Source: Aeromonas rivuli (GTDB lineage Bacteria; Pseudomonadota; Gammaproteobacteria; Enterobacterales; Aeromonadaceae). From it: DNA of 35,250 nucleotides. The stretch covers positions 1-35,250 of the forward strand of contig NZ_CDBJ01000067.1 of assembly GCF_000820045.1 (NCBI RefSeq), in the 5' to 3' direction. The translations under genes were made by a program, and so were the position numbers. Under the pieces are notes generated by a model, which was not told the origin of the DNA, ran no database searches, and worked only from the letters and a program-made list of their open reading frames with translations. Below, in pieces: positions 1 to 8,421 of this stretch; position 1 is the stretch's first letter; every line of letters starts with the position of its first letter.

Positions 1-14
1 TGTAGCCGCGCGGG

Positions 15-31
15 TGAAATGATCACTGTGA
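15..31 (+). repeat. Right-end transposase-binding site R1 (candidate)
   Basis: TGAAATGATCACTGTGA begins 15 bp from the terminal nucleotide. It matches the next copy (37-53) at 14 of 17 positions and the other end's copy (35220-35236, reversed) closely, at the same offset from the end. MuA binds 22-bp end repeats arranged this way; binding here is inferred. Confidence 0.75.
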
Positions 32-36
32 GCTAG

Positions 37-53
37 TGAATCGATCACAGTGA
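37..53 (+). repeat. Right-end transposase-binding site R2 (candidate)
   Basis: TGAATCGATCACAGTGA lies exactly 22 bp after R1 in the same orientation, which is the R1-R2 spacing in Mu. The first 12 bases are identical to the left-end site L1. Confidence 0.75.
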
Positions 54-55
54 AT

Positions 56-69
56 AGTGATCAATACAC
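56..69 (-). repeat. Possible third right-end site, opposite orientation
   Basis: Read on the minus strand this is GTGTATTGATCACT, close to the end consensus TGAATCGATCACTG. It is degenerate and inverted relative to R1 and R2, so it is only a candidate R3. Confidence 0.35.
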
Positions 70-94
70 TAGGGCGCGGGGGAGGTGAGAGATA

Positions 95-119
95 ACAAGG
101 GGCCGTAATGGCCCCTTGT
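95..119 (-). terminator. Hairpin terminator at the end of the late operon
   Basis: Perfect 10-bp arms ACAAGGGGCC and GGCCCCTTGT flank a 5-nt loop. It sits 23 bp past the stop of the last late gene. On the minus strand the hairpin is followed by a weak T-rich tract (TATCTCTC), so it probably ends late transcription before the phage right end. Confidence 0.75.
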
Positions 120-141
120 GCATATCAGGTTTGCAGGATGC

Positions 142-759
142 TTACTGGGGCTTTGCAGGCCAGTTGATGGTGTCAGGGTATGACGGTTGCTGGTCGATTT
201 TAGAGAGCTCTACCCGGTAGGTCTTCCAGGCGATGAGCTTTACCTGATCGTCATCAGATGGATCACTGATGATGGCCGGATCGAGAGCATCAACCAGAAC
301 AGCTATCTCCTGACTCGCCTCACTCATCAAGTATTGTCGCTGATAGAGTGCCTGCTCAATCAACCAGGCGTCTTCTTGTTCATCATCCTTTACCCATGCC
401 CCCAGTAGCTCATCCCACACGTCGAACTGAGATGAAGGGGGGATCAGGGTCAACGTTGATGGCAGTACGCCAAGGGTATCGATCACGACTTCCTGACGAG
501 TTTGCTTGTTGTATGCCGTTTGGCCCCGGTAGTCATCAACAAGTTCCCAAGCGCCATCCTGACGGACGATCGCCTTGCCTGGCTCTGCCATCATTGGCTG
601 ATCAAGATATGCCCCGGCAGATAGCCCAGTGCCAATCGATATCCACACCTCCTGACTGGTCAGGTACTCGCCAGTTTGCGGTGAGGCAACATAGACCAGT
701 TCCCAGCCAGAGGCAGATGCAAACCCATCAATACCCCAAGTTACGCGCGGTTCGTTCAT
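142..759 (-). CDS. Tail fibre assembly protein
   Basis: A 205-aa protein of the tail-fibre assembly (Caudo_TAP) type, chaperones that help fold or attach the distal fibre encoded just upstream. Family-like traits are the tryptophan-rich N-terminal half, a central acidic stretch (DDEQEDAW) and the C-terminal ending in NWPAKP, which resembles the conserved 'WPxxP' tail of Mu gpU-like and lambda Tfa-like proteins. Its ATG overlaps the fibre stop codon (TAATG), so the pair is translationally coupled. It is the last gene of the late operon, followed by a terminator. Assignment rests on the tail motif and on position. Confidence 0.8.
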   Translation of the reverse strand: MNEPRVTWGIDGFASASGWELVYVASPQTGEYLTSQEVWISIGTGLSAGAYLDQPMMAEPGKAIVRQDGAWELVDDYRGQTAYNKQTRQEVVIDTLGVLPSTLTLIPPSSQFDVWDELLGAWVKDDEQEDAWLIEQALYQRQYLMSEASQEIAVLVDALDPAIISDPSDDDQVKLIAWKTYRVELSKIDQQPSYPDTINWPAKPQ

Positions 760-1478
760 TATGCTGCCCTCACTATGTAGTTAAATGCGATGTTGCGGGG
801 CCTATATTCTGGGGCAGTTGGAGTAACCGACGCAGTGTTGAGATCGACCCTTGAATAACGAGCAGTCACGCCTCCAGACGCATTTACAAGACTGCTCGTT
901 GAAATCGTTTTACTTAACACATTGTTTGCTCCAGAAAAAACTCCACTAAAGACATCTGTACCTCCATATGCGGCTGCCTGATCAACAAACGTAAATGACC
1001 CTGTTAAAGCTCTAGCCGCATCACCTTGAGCAGAGCGTAACGCCCTTCCCGGATCCACTCCTCGTCCGTTATCCCAACCACGTATCCATTCCGCCCGCAT
1101 GTCTGGCAGAACCAGCGCGGGATAAGCCAGCGCCAACAGCGGGTAAGTGGTTGCACTAAACGACTGCCCCGTCATCGCCAGGAACCCATCAGGAGGCACG
1201 GCCGTCGGCCAGGGGATAGGGGCACCAACGGGATAGGCACTAAATGCCAGCGCCTGCATCGCCTTGGACAACTGAGCATGGTCTGCCTTATCTGGCGTAA
1301 CCCCTGCCAGGGTGAGCACGTTGAGCATCTCATCGGTGAGCATATTGAACCATTCACCGCCAGGAATGCTGGGCTGTTCGCCGCCGCCTCCTTCGGTGAA
1401 ATAGAGGCGGGTTAACGACTGCACCGGCGGGATCGCGGGTGGAGAGGCAACGCCGGAGTCATTATCTAGCCAGTACAT
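759..1478 (-). CDS. Short tail fibre with collar domain
   Basis: A 239-aa fibre. Residues ~75-120 contain a phage tail-collar segment (YPVGAPIPWPTAVPPDGFLAMTG, seen in two parts) followed by the usual 'YPLLA' and 'LPDMRAEWIRGWDNGRG' motifs. The protein ends 'YRPRNIAFNYIVRA', the common collar-fibre C-terminus. It probably recognises the host surface. It is much shorter than Mu gpS (about 500 aa). The C-terminal coding part (about 780-1030) is visibly richer in A and T than its neighbours, consistent with replacement of the receptor-binding tip. Followed directly by its assembly protein; no alternative fibre set or invertase is present. Confidence 0.85.
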   Translation of the reverse strand: MYWLDNDSGVASPPAIPPVQSLTRLYFTEGGGGEQPSIPGGEWFNMLTDEMLNVLTLAGVTPDKADHAQLSKAMQALAFSAYPVGAPIPWPTAVPPDGFLAMTGQSFSATTYPLLALAYPALVLPDMRAEWIRGWDNGRGVDPGRALRSAQGDAARALTGSFTFVDQAAAYGGTDVFSGVFSGANNVLSKTISTSSLVNASGGVTARYSRVDLNTASVTPTAPEYRPRNIAFNYIVRAA

Positions 1479-1480
1479 GG

Positions 1481-2062
1481 TCAGACCTCATAGATGTATT
1501 CATAGGTAAAGCCGCCCAGCTTGTAGCGGGACAGGGTGCATTCAAGCAGGATGGCCGACTGAGTTTTCAGGGGGGTAAGTACGTTATCCGTGACGCGAAA
1601 ACGGCCATCAGGCAGGCCATAAACAACCACTTCGAGGGTGTATCGCCAGCGGTTCGGCCAGATGGGATAGAGCACATTGCGCTGCACGTGATGGGGGAAG
1701 TGCTCGCGCACTTCGACGGTGAACCCCAGCGCCAAGGCCAGCGCCTCAATCTGCCAAGTCTGCAAACCACCTTTACGGTGATATTTCTCGACCACGGCCG
1801 CACGGCGGCTCTCAAAGGTCTGATTAGGGACGGCGCACTCTGGCAGCCCAAGGTATTGCTCCCAATCCGGCAGCAACTGGACGGTGGTCTCTGGCCGCAT
1901 CTCCAGCAGTAGCTGGTCGGCACTGAGTTCAGTATCGACCAGACGCTGAGCGAACCCTTTGACGTACTGCGACAGATTGGATTCAGGATCGCGCGGCCAG
2001 GCCCGACCACGGGGCATCTGTTGCAGCAGGGCTTCATGCCATTGCTCTACAGGGTGGGCCAT
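1481..2062 (-). CDS. Mu gp48-like baseplate protein (DUF2313/YmfQ)
   Basis: A 193-aa protein of the YmfQ/DUF2313 family, a baseplate component that links the baseplate wedge to the fibres. The N-terminus HPVEQWHEALLQQMPRGRAW and the later 'RRAAVVEKYHRKGGL' are recognisable family motifs. The start overlaps the end of the gp47 gene by 16 bp and the fibre follows after 2 bp, as in Mu (gp47-gp48-fibre). No transmembrane or signal sequence is seen. Confidence 0.88.
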   Translation of the reverse strand: MAHPVEQWHEALLQQMPRGRAWPRDPESNLSQYVKGFAQRLVDTELSADQLLLEMRPETTVQLLPDWEQYLGLPECAVPNQTFESRRAAVVEKYHRKGGLQTWQIEALALALGFTVEVREHFPHHVQRNVLYPIWPNRWRYTLEVVVYGLPDGRFRVTDNVLTPLKTQSAILLECTLSRYKLGGFTYEYIYEV

Positions 2063-3114
2063 GTGATCACCCCGACGACGTTCAATTCATTGCTAGCGGC
2101 GGGCACATCCGCTGCCAGATCCAGGCTGTAGTTATTCACTCCGGTCGCCGAGCCGATGGCGGTGCGGATTTTGGATAACAGTAGCGGCTGGTTCGGGGCC
2201 AAGGTGCTCTGATAACCACGCACATTGGCCTCTATGGCGAGGCGAATATCCGCATTATCAGGGATGGGGGTGATGGCCAGATCGGTGCTCTTTAAGGTGA
2301 GCCCAATATCAACTGACTCGATGCCACCGGGGCGACCAACCAGCACACCCGTGGCAGGGTCGGGATGGCGGAACAGGTAATCCTGCATGGTCGTCTGGTC
2401 TGTGGGGGTGGGCAGAATGTCGTTCCGGTCATCATAAACCCAGGCTATCCCCACGGTGCTGCCGCCATACCAGGCGTCATAACACCATGCACGGGTCACG
2501 CCTGCGACCTCCCGCATCCAGGCCACATAGTCATGTACGGCGCCACCCAGTGACGGGTTACGCTTGCGAAACAGCAAGCGTTCCAGCAACTGGGCGATGG
2601 GTTCTATATCGGCACCGCCGCTGATGGCGCCGCTGGTACCGTTGGATTGCAGACCGGGCACGGGGGTAACCAGGGTCAAGGCTTCACCCGCCGCCATATT
2701 TCCCGCTGCCCCTGCCACGCTGGCTTGCAGCTGCACGGCGACCGTACCCCCTGCTGGGCTGGCGCTCGCGGTCACGGTGTACTGTCTGCCGTCCTTGTGA
2801 GATAGCACGGTACCCAGAGGGGCTGGCACATTGCCATTGAGGGTGGCAGGGCCTGCGGCATAGGTCGCCTGCTTGCGGATCACCCCTTCATATTGGGCCA
2901 GCTCGATGATGGTCTGGTCATCTGACTCGGTGGTGGGGATGATCTGGCGCACTATCCACATCTGGTGATCGTAGAGGTCGCGCTGGCCCGCAGACACTGC
3001 CGTATTGAGCGCCAGTTCAATGCCAAATTTTGGCAGCACGGTATCCAGGTTGGATTCGATATCCAGCTGGCCACTGGCGGTAATCTGTCGCAGCGTCGGG
3101 ACGTTATAGGGCAT
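2047..3114 (-). CDS. Mu gp47-like baseplate J protein
   Basis: A 355-aa Baseplate_J family protein that forms the baseplate wedge of the contractile tail, like P2 gpJ. It opens 'MPYNVPTLRQI' and has the central 'LLERLLFRKRNPSLGGAVHD YVAWMREVAGVTRAW' block (split here) typical of the family, where conserved residues lead into 'AWVYDD'. Length fits Mu gp47. The ATG overlaps the upstream gp46 stop by 11 bp, indicating a tightly packed baseplate operon. Confidence 0.93.
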   Translation of the reverse strand: MPYNVPTLRQITASGQLDIESNLDTVLPKFGIELALNTAVSAGQRDLYDHQMWIVRQIIPTTESDDQTIIELAQYEGVIRKQATYAAGPATLNGNVPAPLGTVLSHKDGRQYTVTASASPAGGTVAVQLQASVAGAAGNMAAGEALTLVTPVPGLQSNGTSGAISGGADIEPIAQLLERLLFRKRNPSLGGAVHDYVAWMREVAGVTRAWCYDAWYGGSTVGIAWVYDDRNDILPTPTDQTTMQDYLFRHPDPATGVLVGRPGGIESVDIGLTLKSTDLAITPIPDNADIRLAIEANVRGYQSTLAPNQPLLLSKIRTAIGSATGVNNYSLDLAADVPAASNELNVVGVITWPTL

Positions 3115-3556
3115 TAGCTTGCGCCTCCCACCGCTTTTTGATGCTGATGGTCATCTCGGATCCGTCTGGTCTGGTAATGGCGATGTCGAGTTGGAGCAAC
3201 TGGAACTGGGGGATGGAGCCGGTCACGACCACTTGCTTGGCGTAATCGGGCTTTAAATGGCGTTCAAGGGCGGTTTGCGCATAGGTCACCGCCTTGTTAC
3301 GCACATCGGTGGTGAGCTTGGAACGCTCCAGCAGCCAGAGCTTGCTGCCCCAGGGTTCATCCGCGAAGGTGTCGCCAATCCAGCCTCGCCTATCGTCGGT
3401 GCCATCGGGCAGCACGTCCGATTCATCGGCACGGGCATCGGTGAACAGGATCTGGAATACCAAGGTTGCGAGGCCATCATCCTGACGCAAACCGGCCGAG
3501 GTGATGTCGATATCCCCTCGGCCGGTTTCGTTGTTCCAGATGATGGCTGTGGTCAT
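3104..3556 (-). CDS. Mu gp46-like baseplate protein
   Basis: A 150-aa GP46 family protein, a small baseplate wedge component homologous in role to P2 gpW / T4 gp25. Motifs include 'DDGLATLVFQILFTDARA', 'DRRGWIGDTFADEPWGSKLWLLERSK' (in part) and a C-terminal β-rich segment with 'ITRPDGS'. It lies 6 bp after gp45 and overlaps gp47 by 11 bp, preserving the Mu order 45-46-47-48. Confidence 0.93.
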   Translation of the reverse strand: MTTAIIWNNETGRGDIDITSAGLRQDDGLATLVFQILFTDARADESDVLPDGTDDRRGWIGDTFADEPWGSKLWLLERSKLTTDVRNKAVTYAQTALERHLKPDYAKQVVVTGSIPQFQLLQLDIAITRPDGSEMTISIKKRWEAQANAL

Positions 3557-3562
3557 TGCCCC

Positions 3563-4105
3563 TCACACGGGGGCGCCAACCCCCTCTTCATGGTCATGGC
3601 CGCTCAATGAGATATCACCCGCCATCACATCCTCGTCAGAGGTGATGGGGCCGGTAACATGCAGCGGGCCTTGGATTTCGGTATCAGAGGATATGATGGT
3701 GAATTTTTCGGTGGCGGTGAGAGTGACGGCTTTCGCCTCAATGGCGATGGTTCCATCTTTGAGTAGCAGGATGCGATGCCCCTCCAGATGGTACAGGCAG
3801 TTATCCCCTGCTTCCAAGTCGGTGGGTCGCACGGACTTGTCTTCTACTACGATGGCCACCAGGCCAGCACGGGCACCGCCTATGCCCAGCACCACGGCCT
3901 CAGACCCCGCAGGCGGAACGGAAGAGTGGCCATAATTTTGGAAGCGTTCTACATCATCTGCCCCTTCATCGGCCAATACCTTGAGCTGAAGGTTTTGCCG
4001 TTGCAGGGCATCGTTCACCAGGGTAACGACGGCGCGGTCGGCAATCAGACGAAGGCGACGCGCAAGCGGGGCGAGCAGCTTTTGCACATCACGAATGGTT
4101 ACCAT
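3563..4105 (-). CDS. Mu gp45-like baseplate spike (gpV)
   Basis: A 180-aa baseplate assembly protein V family member. In Mu, gp45 is the central membrane-piercing spike, a trimer with an N-terminal OB fold and a β-helix tip. The OB region covers residues ~20-95; the β-strand repeats 'GTIAIEAKAVTLTATEKFTI' mark the helix. The C-terminal 'SLSGHDHEEG' supplies the HxH motif that binds iron at the spike apex in this family. The coding DNA at 3716-3737 closely matches the repeat found before lys and I. Confidence 0.93.
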   Translation of the reverse strand: MVTIRDVQKLLAPLARRLRLIADRAVVTLVNDALQRQNLQLKVLADEGADDVERFQNYGHSSVPPAGSEAVVLGIGGARAGLVAIVVEDKSVRPTDLEAGDNCLYHLEGHRILLLKDGTIAIEAKAVTLTATEKFTIISSDTEIQGPLHVTGPITSDEDVMAGDISLSGHDHEEGVGAPV

Positions 4106-5178
4106 GTGGTCACCTCTTTGGTCTGTTTCTTGGCGACTTCCACCGGGATCAACATGGCTTCCCTCGGCATCAAGTTGATGATGGCCTCACGGCCGTTCTT
4201 GTCGTCTTCCATCAAGGAGACGGTAACAATCAGCCAGCTCTCATCCAGGCCCTGGATCTCGTCCTTGATGGGGCAAATGCGGTTGATGCGCCAGATCGGG
4301 CCGCTGCTGCCTTCTATCCCCTGAGTGCGCCACCCGGCGACGGTGATCTCGGTCTGAGTACCTTCGCCGATGCTGCGCTGTTTCTGCCACTGGCCGCGCT
4401 TGCTGGCACCGGCCACGGTGGTGACATCTTCGGCGATGATGATGCGGGGGCGATAGCGAGTAACCGCGGGATCGGTAATGGTGGCTTTCTGGCCGCCGAG
4501 GGTGGCTGGGGCCGTATTATCCCAGGTTGCGCCGCCGCCGTAGCTGCTGCCTTTTACAATCCATTCCGAGGCCCGATCGCGCATGCTGAACTGGCCACGG
4601 GCAGCCCCGATGTTCTCGCCCAGGATGAGGCTGGCCCCCATAGGGGTCTCGCTGGCCTGGGTCAGCACCAATTGCCCCAATTCGTTGGTGGTGAGCAAGA
4701 TCCCGCGCTGCTTGGCCAAGCGGTCGAACAGCTCGAAGCAGGTCTCCCCCTGCTCAATGGTCACCCGAGGGAACGCCGCCCCCAGATCGCACTCGACCAG
4801 CACCTCTATCCCGAATGGTTGGCAGATATCGCGGGCAACTCTGTCCAGCGTCACGCCCTGCCATTGACCGCTCTTATAGATGGCCGAGCAGTCCACCAAG
4901 TCGCTGGTCTTGCTGCGGCCACTGACCACCCAGCTGACCTCTTTGGCGTCATAGCTGGGGATGAAGTCATCGATATAGCCGGTCAGTACCAGGTCAGTGC
5001 CGATATGCACGGTGCAGGCACTGCCCTCGCGGATCGCCATCGCCTTGGCATCGTTCCATTTGCGGGTCAGGCTCAGCTCGAAATCGCCGGCGACGTCGCG
5101 CAAGCTGCGGGTGATGCGCACCTTCTGCCATCCCTCATAGAGCTGGCCATCGACACGCAGGGTGATCGGTTCAGCCAT
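4099..5178 (-). CDS. Mu gp44-like baseplate hub (gpP)
   Basis: A 359-aa hub protein of the Mu P / T4 gp27-like family; it forms the ring on which the spike sits. It begins 'MAEPITLRVDGQLYEGWQKV', followed by 'ITRSLRDVAGDFELSLT', both characteristic. An upstream TTG in frame would add five residues, but the ATG at 5178 has GAGG seven bases upstream and overlaps the gp43 stop by only 8 bp, so it is preferred. The 3' end overlaps gp45 by 7 bp. Confidence 0.93.
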   Translation of the reverse strand: MAEPITLRVDGQLYEGWQKVRITRSLRDVAGDFELSLTRKWNDAKAMAIREGSACTVHIGTDLVLTGYIDDFIPSYDAKEVSWVVSGRSKTSDLVDCSAIYKSGQWQGVTLDRVARDICQPFGIEVLVECDLGAAFPRVTIEQGETCFELFDRLAKQRGILLTTNELGQLVLTQASETPMGASLILGENIGAARGQFSMRDRASEWIVKGSSYGGGATWDNTAPATLGGQKATITDPAVTRYRPRIIIAEDVTTVAGASKRGQWQKQRSIGEGTQTEITVAGWRTQGIEGSSGPIWRINRICPIKDEIQGLDESWLIVTVSLMEDDKNGREAIINLMPREAMLIPVEVAKKQTKEVTTW

Positions 5179-6577
5179 TGGCAACCTCGTCAATTACTGC
5201 CACCTGAGTGCTGGGGGTGATGAAGGCAGGATCGCGCAACTTGTTCGTGCTAACCAGTCGATCCCGGTACTCGGCATCGCCATACTGCTGCCAGGCGAGC
5301 AAGGCGACTGGTGTCGTGGTGGCTAGGGTCAGCACGCGGCGACGTGGCAATTGGCTGCTGCGCTCGCGGCTGTCGTTCAGCACTGCCAGGCGCAAGTCAC
5401 GCAAGCTGCGCCACAGATCACTCTCATTGTTCTCTACGGCATCCATGGCCAACAGCGCAAGCCGGTCGGCTAGCTTGTTGGTGATGGATTGCAAGTCATC
5501 GGCGGTGAGCAGCAGATTGCGATCGGTGCCCACCACACCATCCATCACCACAGGGCGGCTTAACGGATTATTGGCCTGATCGCCGGTAAGGGACTGACCA
5601 ATAGTGACGGAGCCCACTTGCTCAGCGGTGAAGTCACGATCCTGACCAAGGTCGGCGCTGGCAATGGCACTGCCCGCCGCCGTGGCGCTGGCCCGGTGAA
5701 CCAATTTTGTGAAGGTCTGGCCGTTGGCCAAGGCAGCATCGCGCTCAGAGGGGGTATCGATGTTCGGTACCGATGAAGCAATCCCGGTGCTGGCATTGCT
5801 GTTGATGCTGGTTGGCAGACCGCCAGTGATGGCTAGCTCGGCGCGCATCCCTTCCCAGCGACGGCTTACCTGGTCATAGACCGACAACGCTCGGATAGGG
5901 TCAGTCACCACCGACTTCACATCTTCGACGATACCCGTTATCTCGCGGGCCAACTCACCAGGATAGGCCAGCAAGGCGCCCACGCTGTCCTTGGTGCGCA
6001 TCAGGCGATCTGTCCAGTCACGGAACTGGTCTGGCAGTGTTGGCAGGCCACGGGTGAACTCATCCAGATCGTCGAGGAAGGTATCCACCATGGTGCCCAT
6101 GTTATCGAGGCCAGTGATGAAGTTATCCAGGAAGGATTGCTCGGCGGCACCTTGGGCCAACCCCGCCGCATTGCCCAGGGTGGCAGCGGTATCGATGGCA
6201 GCGGATGGGAACAAGCGCGTGCCTGCCTCCCACACGGTGAAGGTGACATAGGCCACCCCGTCCTCTTCATTGTCCAGGCGGTGGCTAACCTCGCCCACCT
6301 GCACAGTGCGCACACCCCACCAGGGGTGGATCATCTCACCGGTACCGGGCTGGTTCAGGGCATCGAGCAGGGTGCGCAGTTGGGCCAGATAGTCTTTGCC
6401 GACCAGCTTGCCGGTGATCTGTTCGTTAGTGAGGATAGCGCCGTTGTCTTCGGTCCAGCCGCTTTCACGCTTAGGGTACTCGCGGGGGATGGCACGGCGT
6501 CCGCCTTTGCCATCGACGGTGTTTAGCAGAAATTCAACGCCCCGGACTGAGGCGGTCAAACGCTCTTCAAAGCTCAT
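5171..6577 (-). CDS. Mu gp43-like DNA circularisation protein (gpN)
   Basis: A 468-aa protein with the DNA_circ_N domain in residues ~1-120 (FEERLTASVRGVEFLLN, 'DYLAQLRTLLDALNQPGTG', 'HPWWGVRTVQV'). Despite the family name, the Mu homologue N is a tail/baseplate-associated protein. The remainder is α-helical with no recognised domain. AAGGAGG lies just before the ATG. It sits between tape measure and hub, as in Mu. Confidence 0.93.
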   Translation of the reverse strand: MSFEERLTASVRGVEFLLNTVDGKGGRRAIPREYPKRESGWTEDNGAILTNEQITGKLVGKDYLAQLRTLLDALNQPGTGEMIHPWWGVRTVQVGEVSHRLDNEEDGVAYVTFTVWEAGTRLFPSAAIDTAATLGNAAGLAQGAAEQSFLDNFITGLDNMGTMVDTFLDDLDEFTRGLPTLPDQFRDWTDRLMRTKDSVGALLAYPGELAREITGIVEDVKSVVTDPIRALSVYDQVSRRWEGMRAELAITGGLPTSINSNASTGIASSVPNIDTPSERDAALANGQTFTKLVHRASATAAGSAIASADLGQDRDFTAEQVGSVTIGQSLTGDQANNPLSRPVVMDGVVGTDRNLLLTADDLQSITNKLADRLALLAMDAVENNESDLWRSLRDLRLAVLNDSRERSSQLPRRRVLTLATTTPVALLAWQQYGDAEYRDRLVSTNKLRDPAFITPSTQVAVIDEVANG

Positions 6578-6588
6578 TCAAAGCCTCC

Positions 6589-8409
6589 TTACGGCATCAG
6601 TGACGGGCCGGTATCGATGTTCACCTTGAGCCCAGGGGCGGTGTCGCGGGTACGGACGGTGATGCGATCATCGCTGACCTTGATATCGAGGGAGGCGGCC
6701 AAGTTGTCAGGACGTGGGCTGGCAGTGATATCCCTGGTGAAAAAGGCCTTCATCTCGTCAAAGACATCGAGCAGGCCGGGGGCGGCCAGAGAGGCCGGGG
6801 CAGGAATGCCAAGCAGACCGGCATTGCTGCTTGCATCTTTGGCCCGTTCGGCGGCCCGTGACACTGACACGGGGCTAAATTCAGGTACCAGGGTGGCGGC
6901 GTAAGTGATGGTGGCCAACTCGGCCAAACCAGCCAGGCCAAAGCGGGATTTGGGCGCCGCAGGTGCAGGGGAACCTGGCTTGCCAGGCTCGATACCCGGC
7001 ACATCGCCAGGGCCCATGCCGCCACCCAACCCACCGCCTGGCATATTGACCACATAGACAGGGGTCGCGCCGAGATCGGCCATGGCACCCCCCATCCCAC
7101 CCGCACCACCCTTACCGGGCTTGGCAGCATCCCAGACGCCCTTTGTCCAGCGCACCGCATCCACCCCCTTCTTGACGGCGACCAGGCCGCCGACCACCAG
7201 GGCGATGTTCTTGCCGATTTCCAGCCAGTTTTGTACGGCATCCGGCTCCAGGCTGTTGATGGCGTCAGCCAGTTCGGCGACAGGGCCTGCCAACTGTTGG
7301 TTAGAGAACTGGTTCCAGCTGTTGCTGACCAGTTGCAGGCTGGCGGCAAAGTCAGAGGCAGCCACGGAAGCATCGTTGAGGGTGGTGGTACCATCGCCGG
7401 ATAGACCAAGGAATTTGTCGAAGGCTTTGACATCGCCAGTCTGGACGAACTCGGCGATTACCGGCTTGAGTGCCCGCTTGGCTTCGTCGGTAAGATTCAA
7501 CCCAGCCAGGTTGCTCGATAGGCCTTTTGACTTGGTGACGATCTCTTCAATCAGCACCGGCAGGGAGCGCATCACCTCTTTGCCCTGCTTGAGCTGCTCG
7601 GGATCGAATACATCGATATTGCCCAGCTGCTTGAGCTTCTTGACGGTCTCGGGGCGGGTGATATCGCGGATGATGGACTCGAAGGCGGTGACGGCTTCGG
7701 CATCAGACCCAACGCCTTGTCTGATGACCTGAAGAGCGGCCCCCAATTCAATGACGGCATCGGTTCCCTGGCGACCTGTGGCGGCATAAGCGGCAAAGAT
7801 CTTGGGGCCCTCTTTGGCCATGTTGCCCAAGGTAAAGGCCCCTTCCTTGCCTTGCAGGTTGAGGGTATCGATGGCCCGCATGGCCGCTTCGCTTGAATCA
7901 ATAGCAAGTTTTCGGAACTCGGTGAAGATGCCGCCGACTTCCAACCCCCCCGCACCGGTTGCCTGGATAACGGCAGCGATATTGGGCAGGTTGGCGATGG
8001 CGTATTCCAGGTCGCCGGTCTTGGTCAGGATCTCTTCGATGGCGGCCGTTGCCTCGCTTGGGTCGATGCGGATGCCCCGGGTGCTGGACACGGCATTGAT
8101 CTCATCCTTCAGCTCTTTGGCCTTCTCGCGGCTGATGTCGGCGGCAATGGCGATGCGGGAGATACGGCGGTCGAGCTGGGCATAGCCTCGCACCGCCGAG
8201 CCCCCGACCACGGCAGCCCCCAAGGCAACATAGCGATTCCCTACCGCATCGATACCCCGGCCAGCCGCTGCCGTAGTCATCCGCACCATGTTCATGGCCC
8301 GCTGATTATTGGCGGCGAACTGATTCATGCTCTGACCATATTGCCGCGCCTTATTGGCCAAGTTGCCAGCAAGGTTAATGACAATATCGGTAACGAGTTG
8401 CTTGCCCAT
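6589..8409 (-). CDS. Tail tape measure protein (Mu gp42)
   Basis: A 606-aa tape measure of the TP901 core type. Residues ~80-340 form the conserved core ('AQLDRRISRIAIAADIS', 'SSTRGIRIDPSEATAAIEEI', 'GNMAKEGPKIFAAYAATG', split as motifs). A hydrophobic segment near 395-415 and a Gly/Pro-rich stretch at ~440-495 follow. At about 1.5 Å per residue it would specify a tail of roughly 90 nm. It is immediately downstream of the frameshifted chaperone gene, as in nearly all long-tailed phages. Confidence 0.93.
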   Translation of the reverse strand: MGKQLVTDIVINLAGNLANKARQYGQSMNQFAANNQRAMNMVRMTTAAAGRGIDAVGNRYVALGAAVVGGSAVRGYAQLDRRISRIAIAADISREKAKELKDEINAVSSTRGIRIDPSEATAAIEEILTKTGDLEYAIANLPNIAAVIQATGAGGLEVGGIFTEFRKLAIDSSEAAMRAIDTLNLQGKEGAFTLGNMAKEGPKIFAAYAATGRQGTDAVIELGAALQVIRQGVGSDAEAVTAFESIIRDITRPETVKKLKQLGNIDVFDPEQLKQGKEVMRSLPVLIEEIVTKSKGLSSNLAGLNLTDEAKRALKPVIAEFVQTGDVKAFDKFLGLSGDGTTTLNDASVAASDFAASLQLVSNSWNQFSNQQLAGPVAELADAINSLEPDAVQNWLEIGKNIALVVGGLVAVKKGVDAVRWTKGVWDAAKPGKGGAGGMGGAMADLGATPVYVVNMPGGGLGGGMGPGDVPGIEPGKPGSPAPAAPKSRFGLAGLAELATITYAATLVPEFSPVSVSRAAERAKDASSNAGLLGIPAPASLAAPGLLDVFDEMKAFFTRDITASPRPDNLAASLDIKVSDDRITVRTRDTAPGLKVNIDTGPSLMP

Positions 8410-8421
8410 GATGAACCCTAT

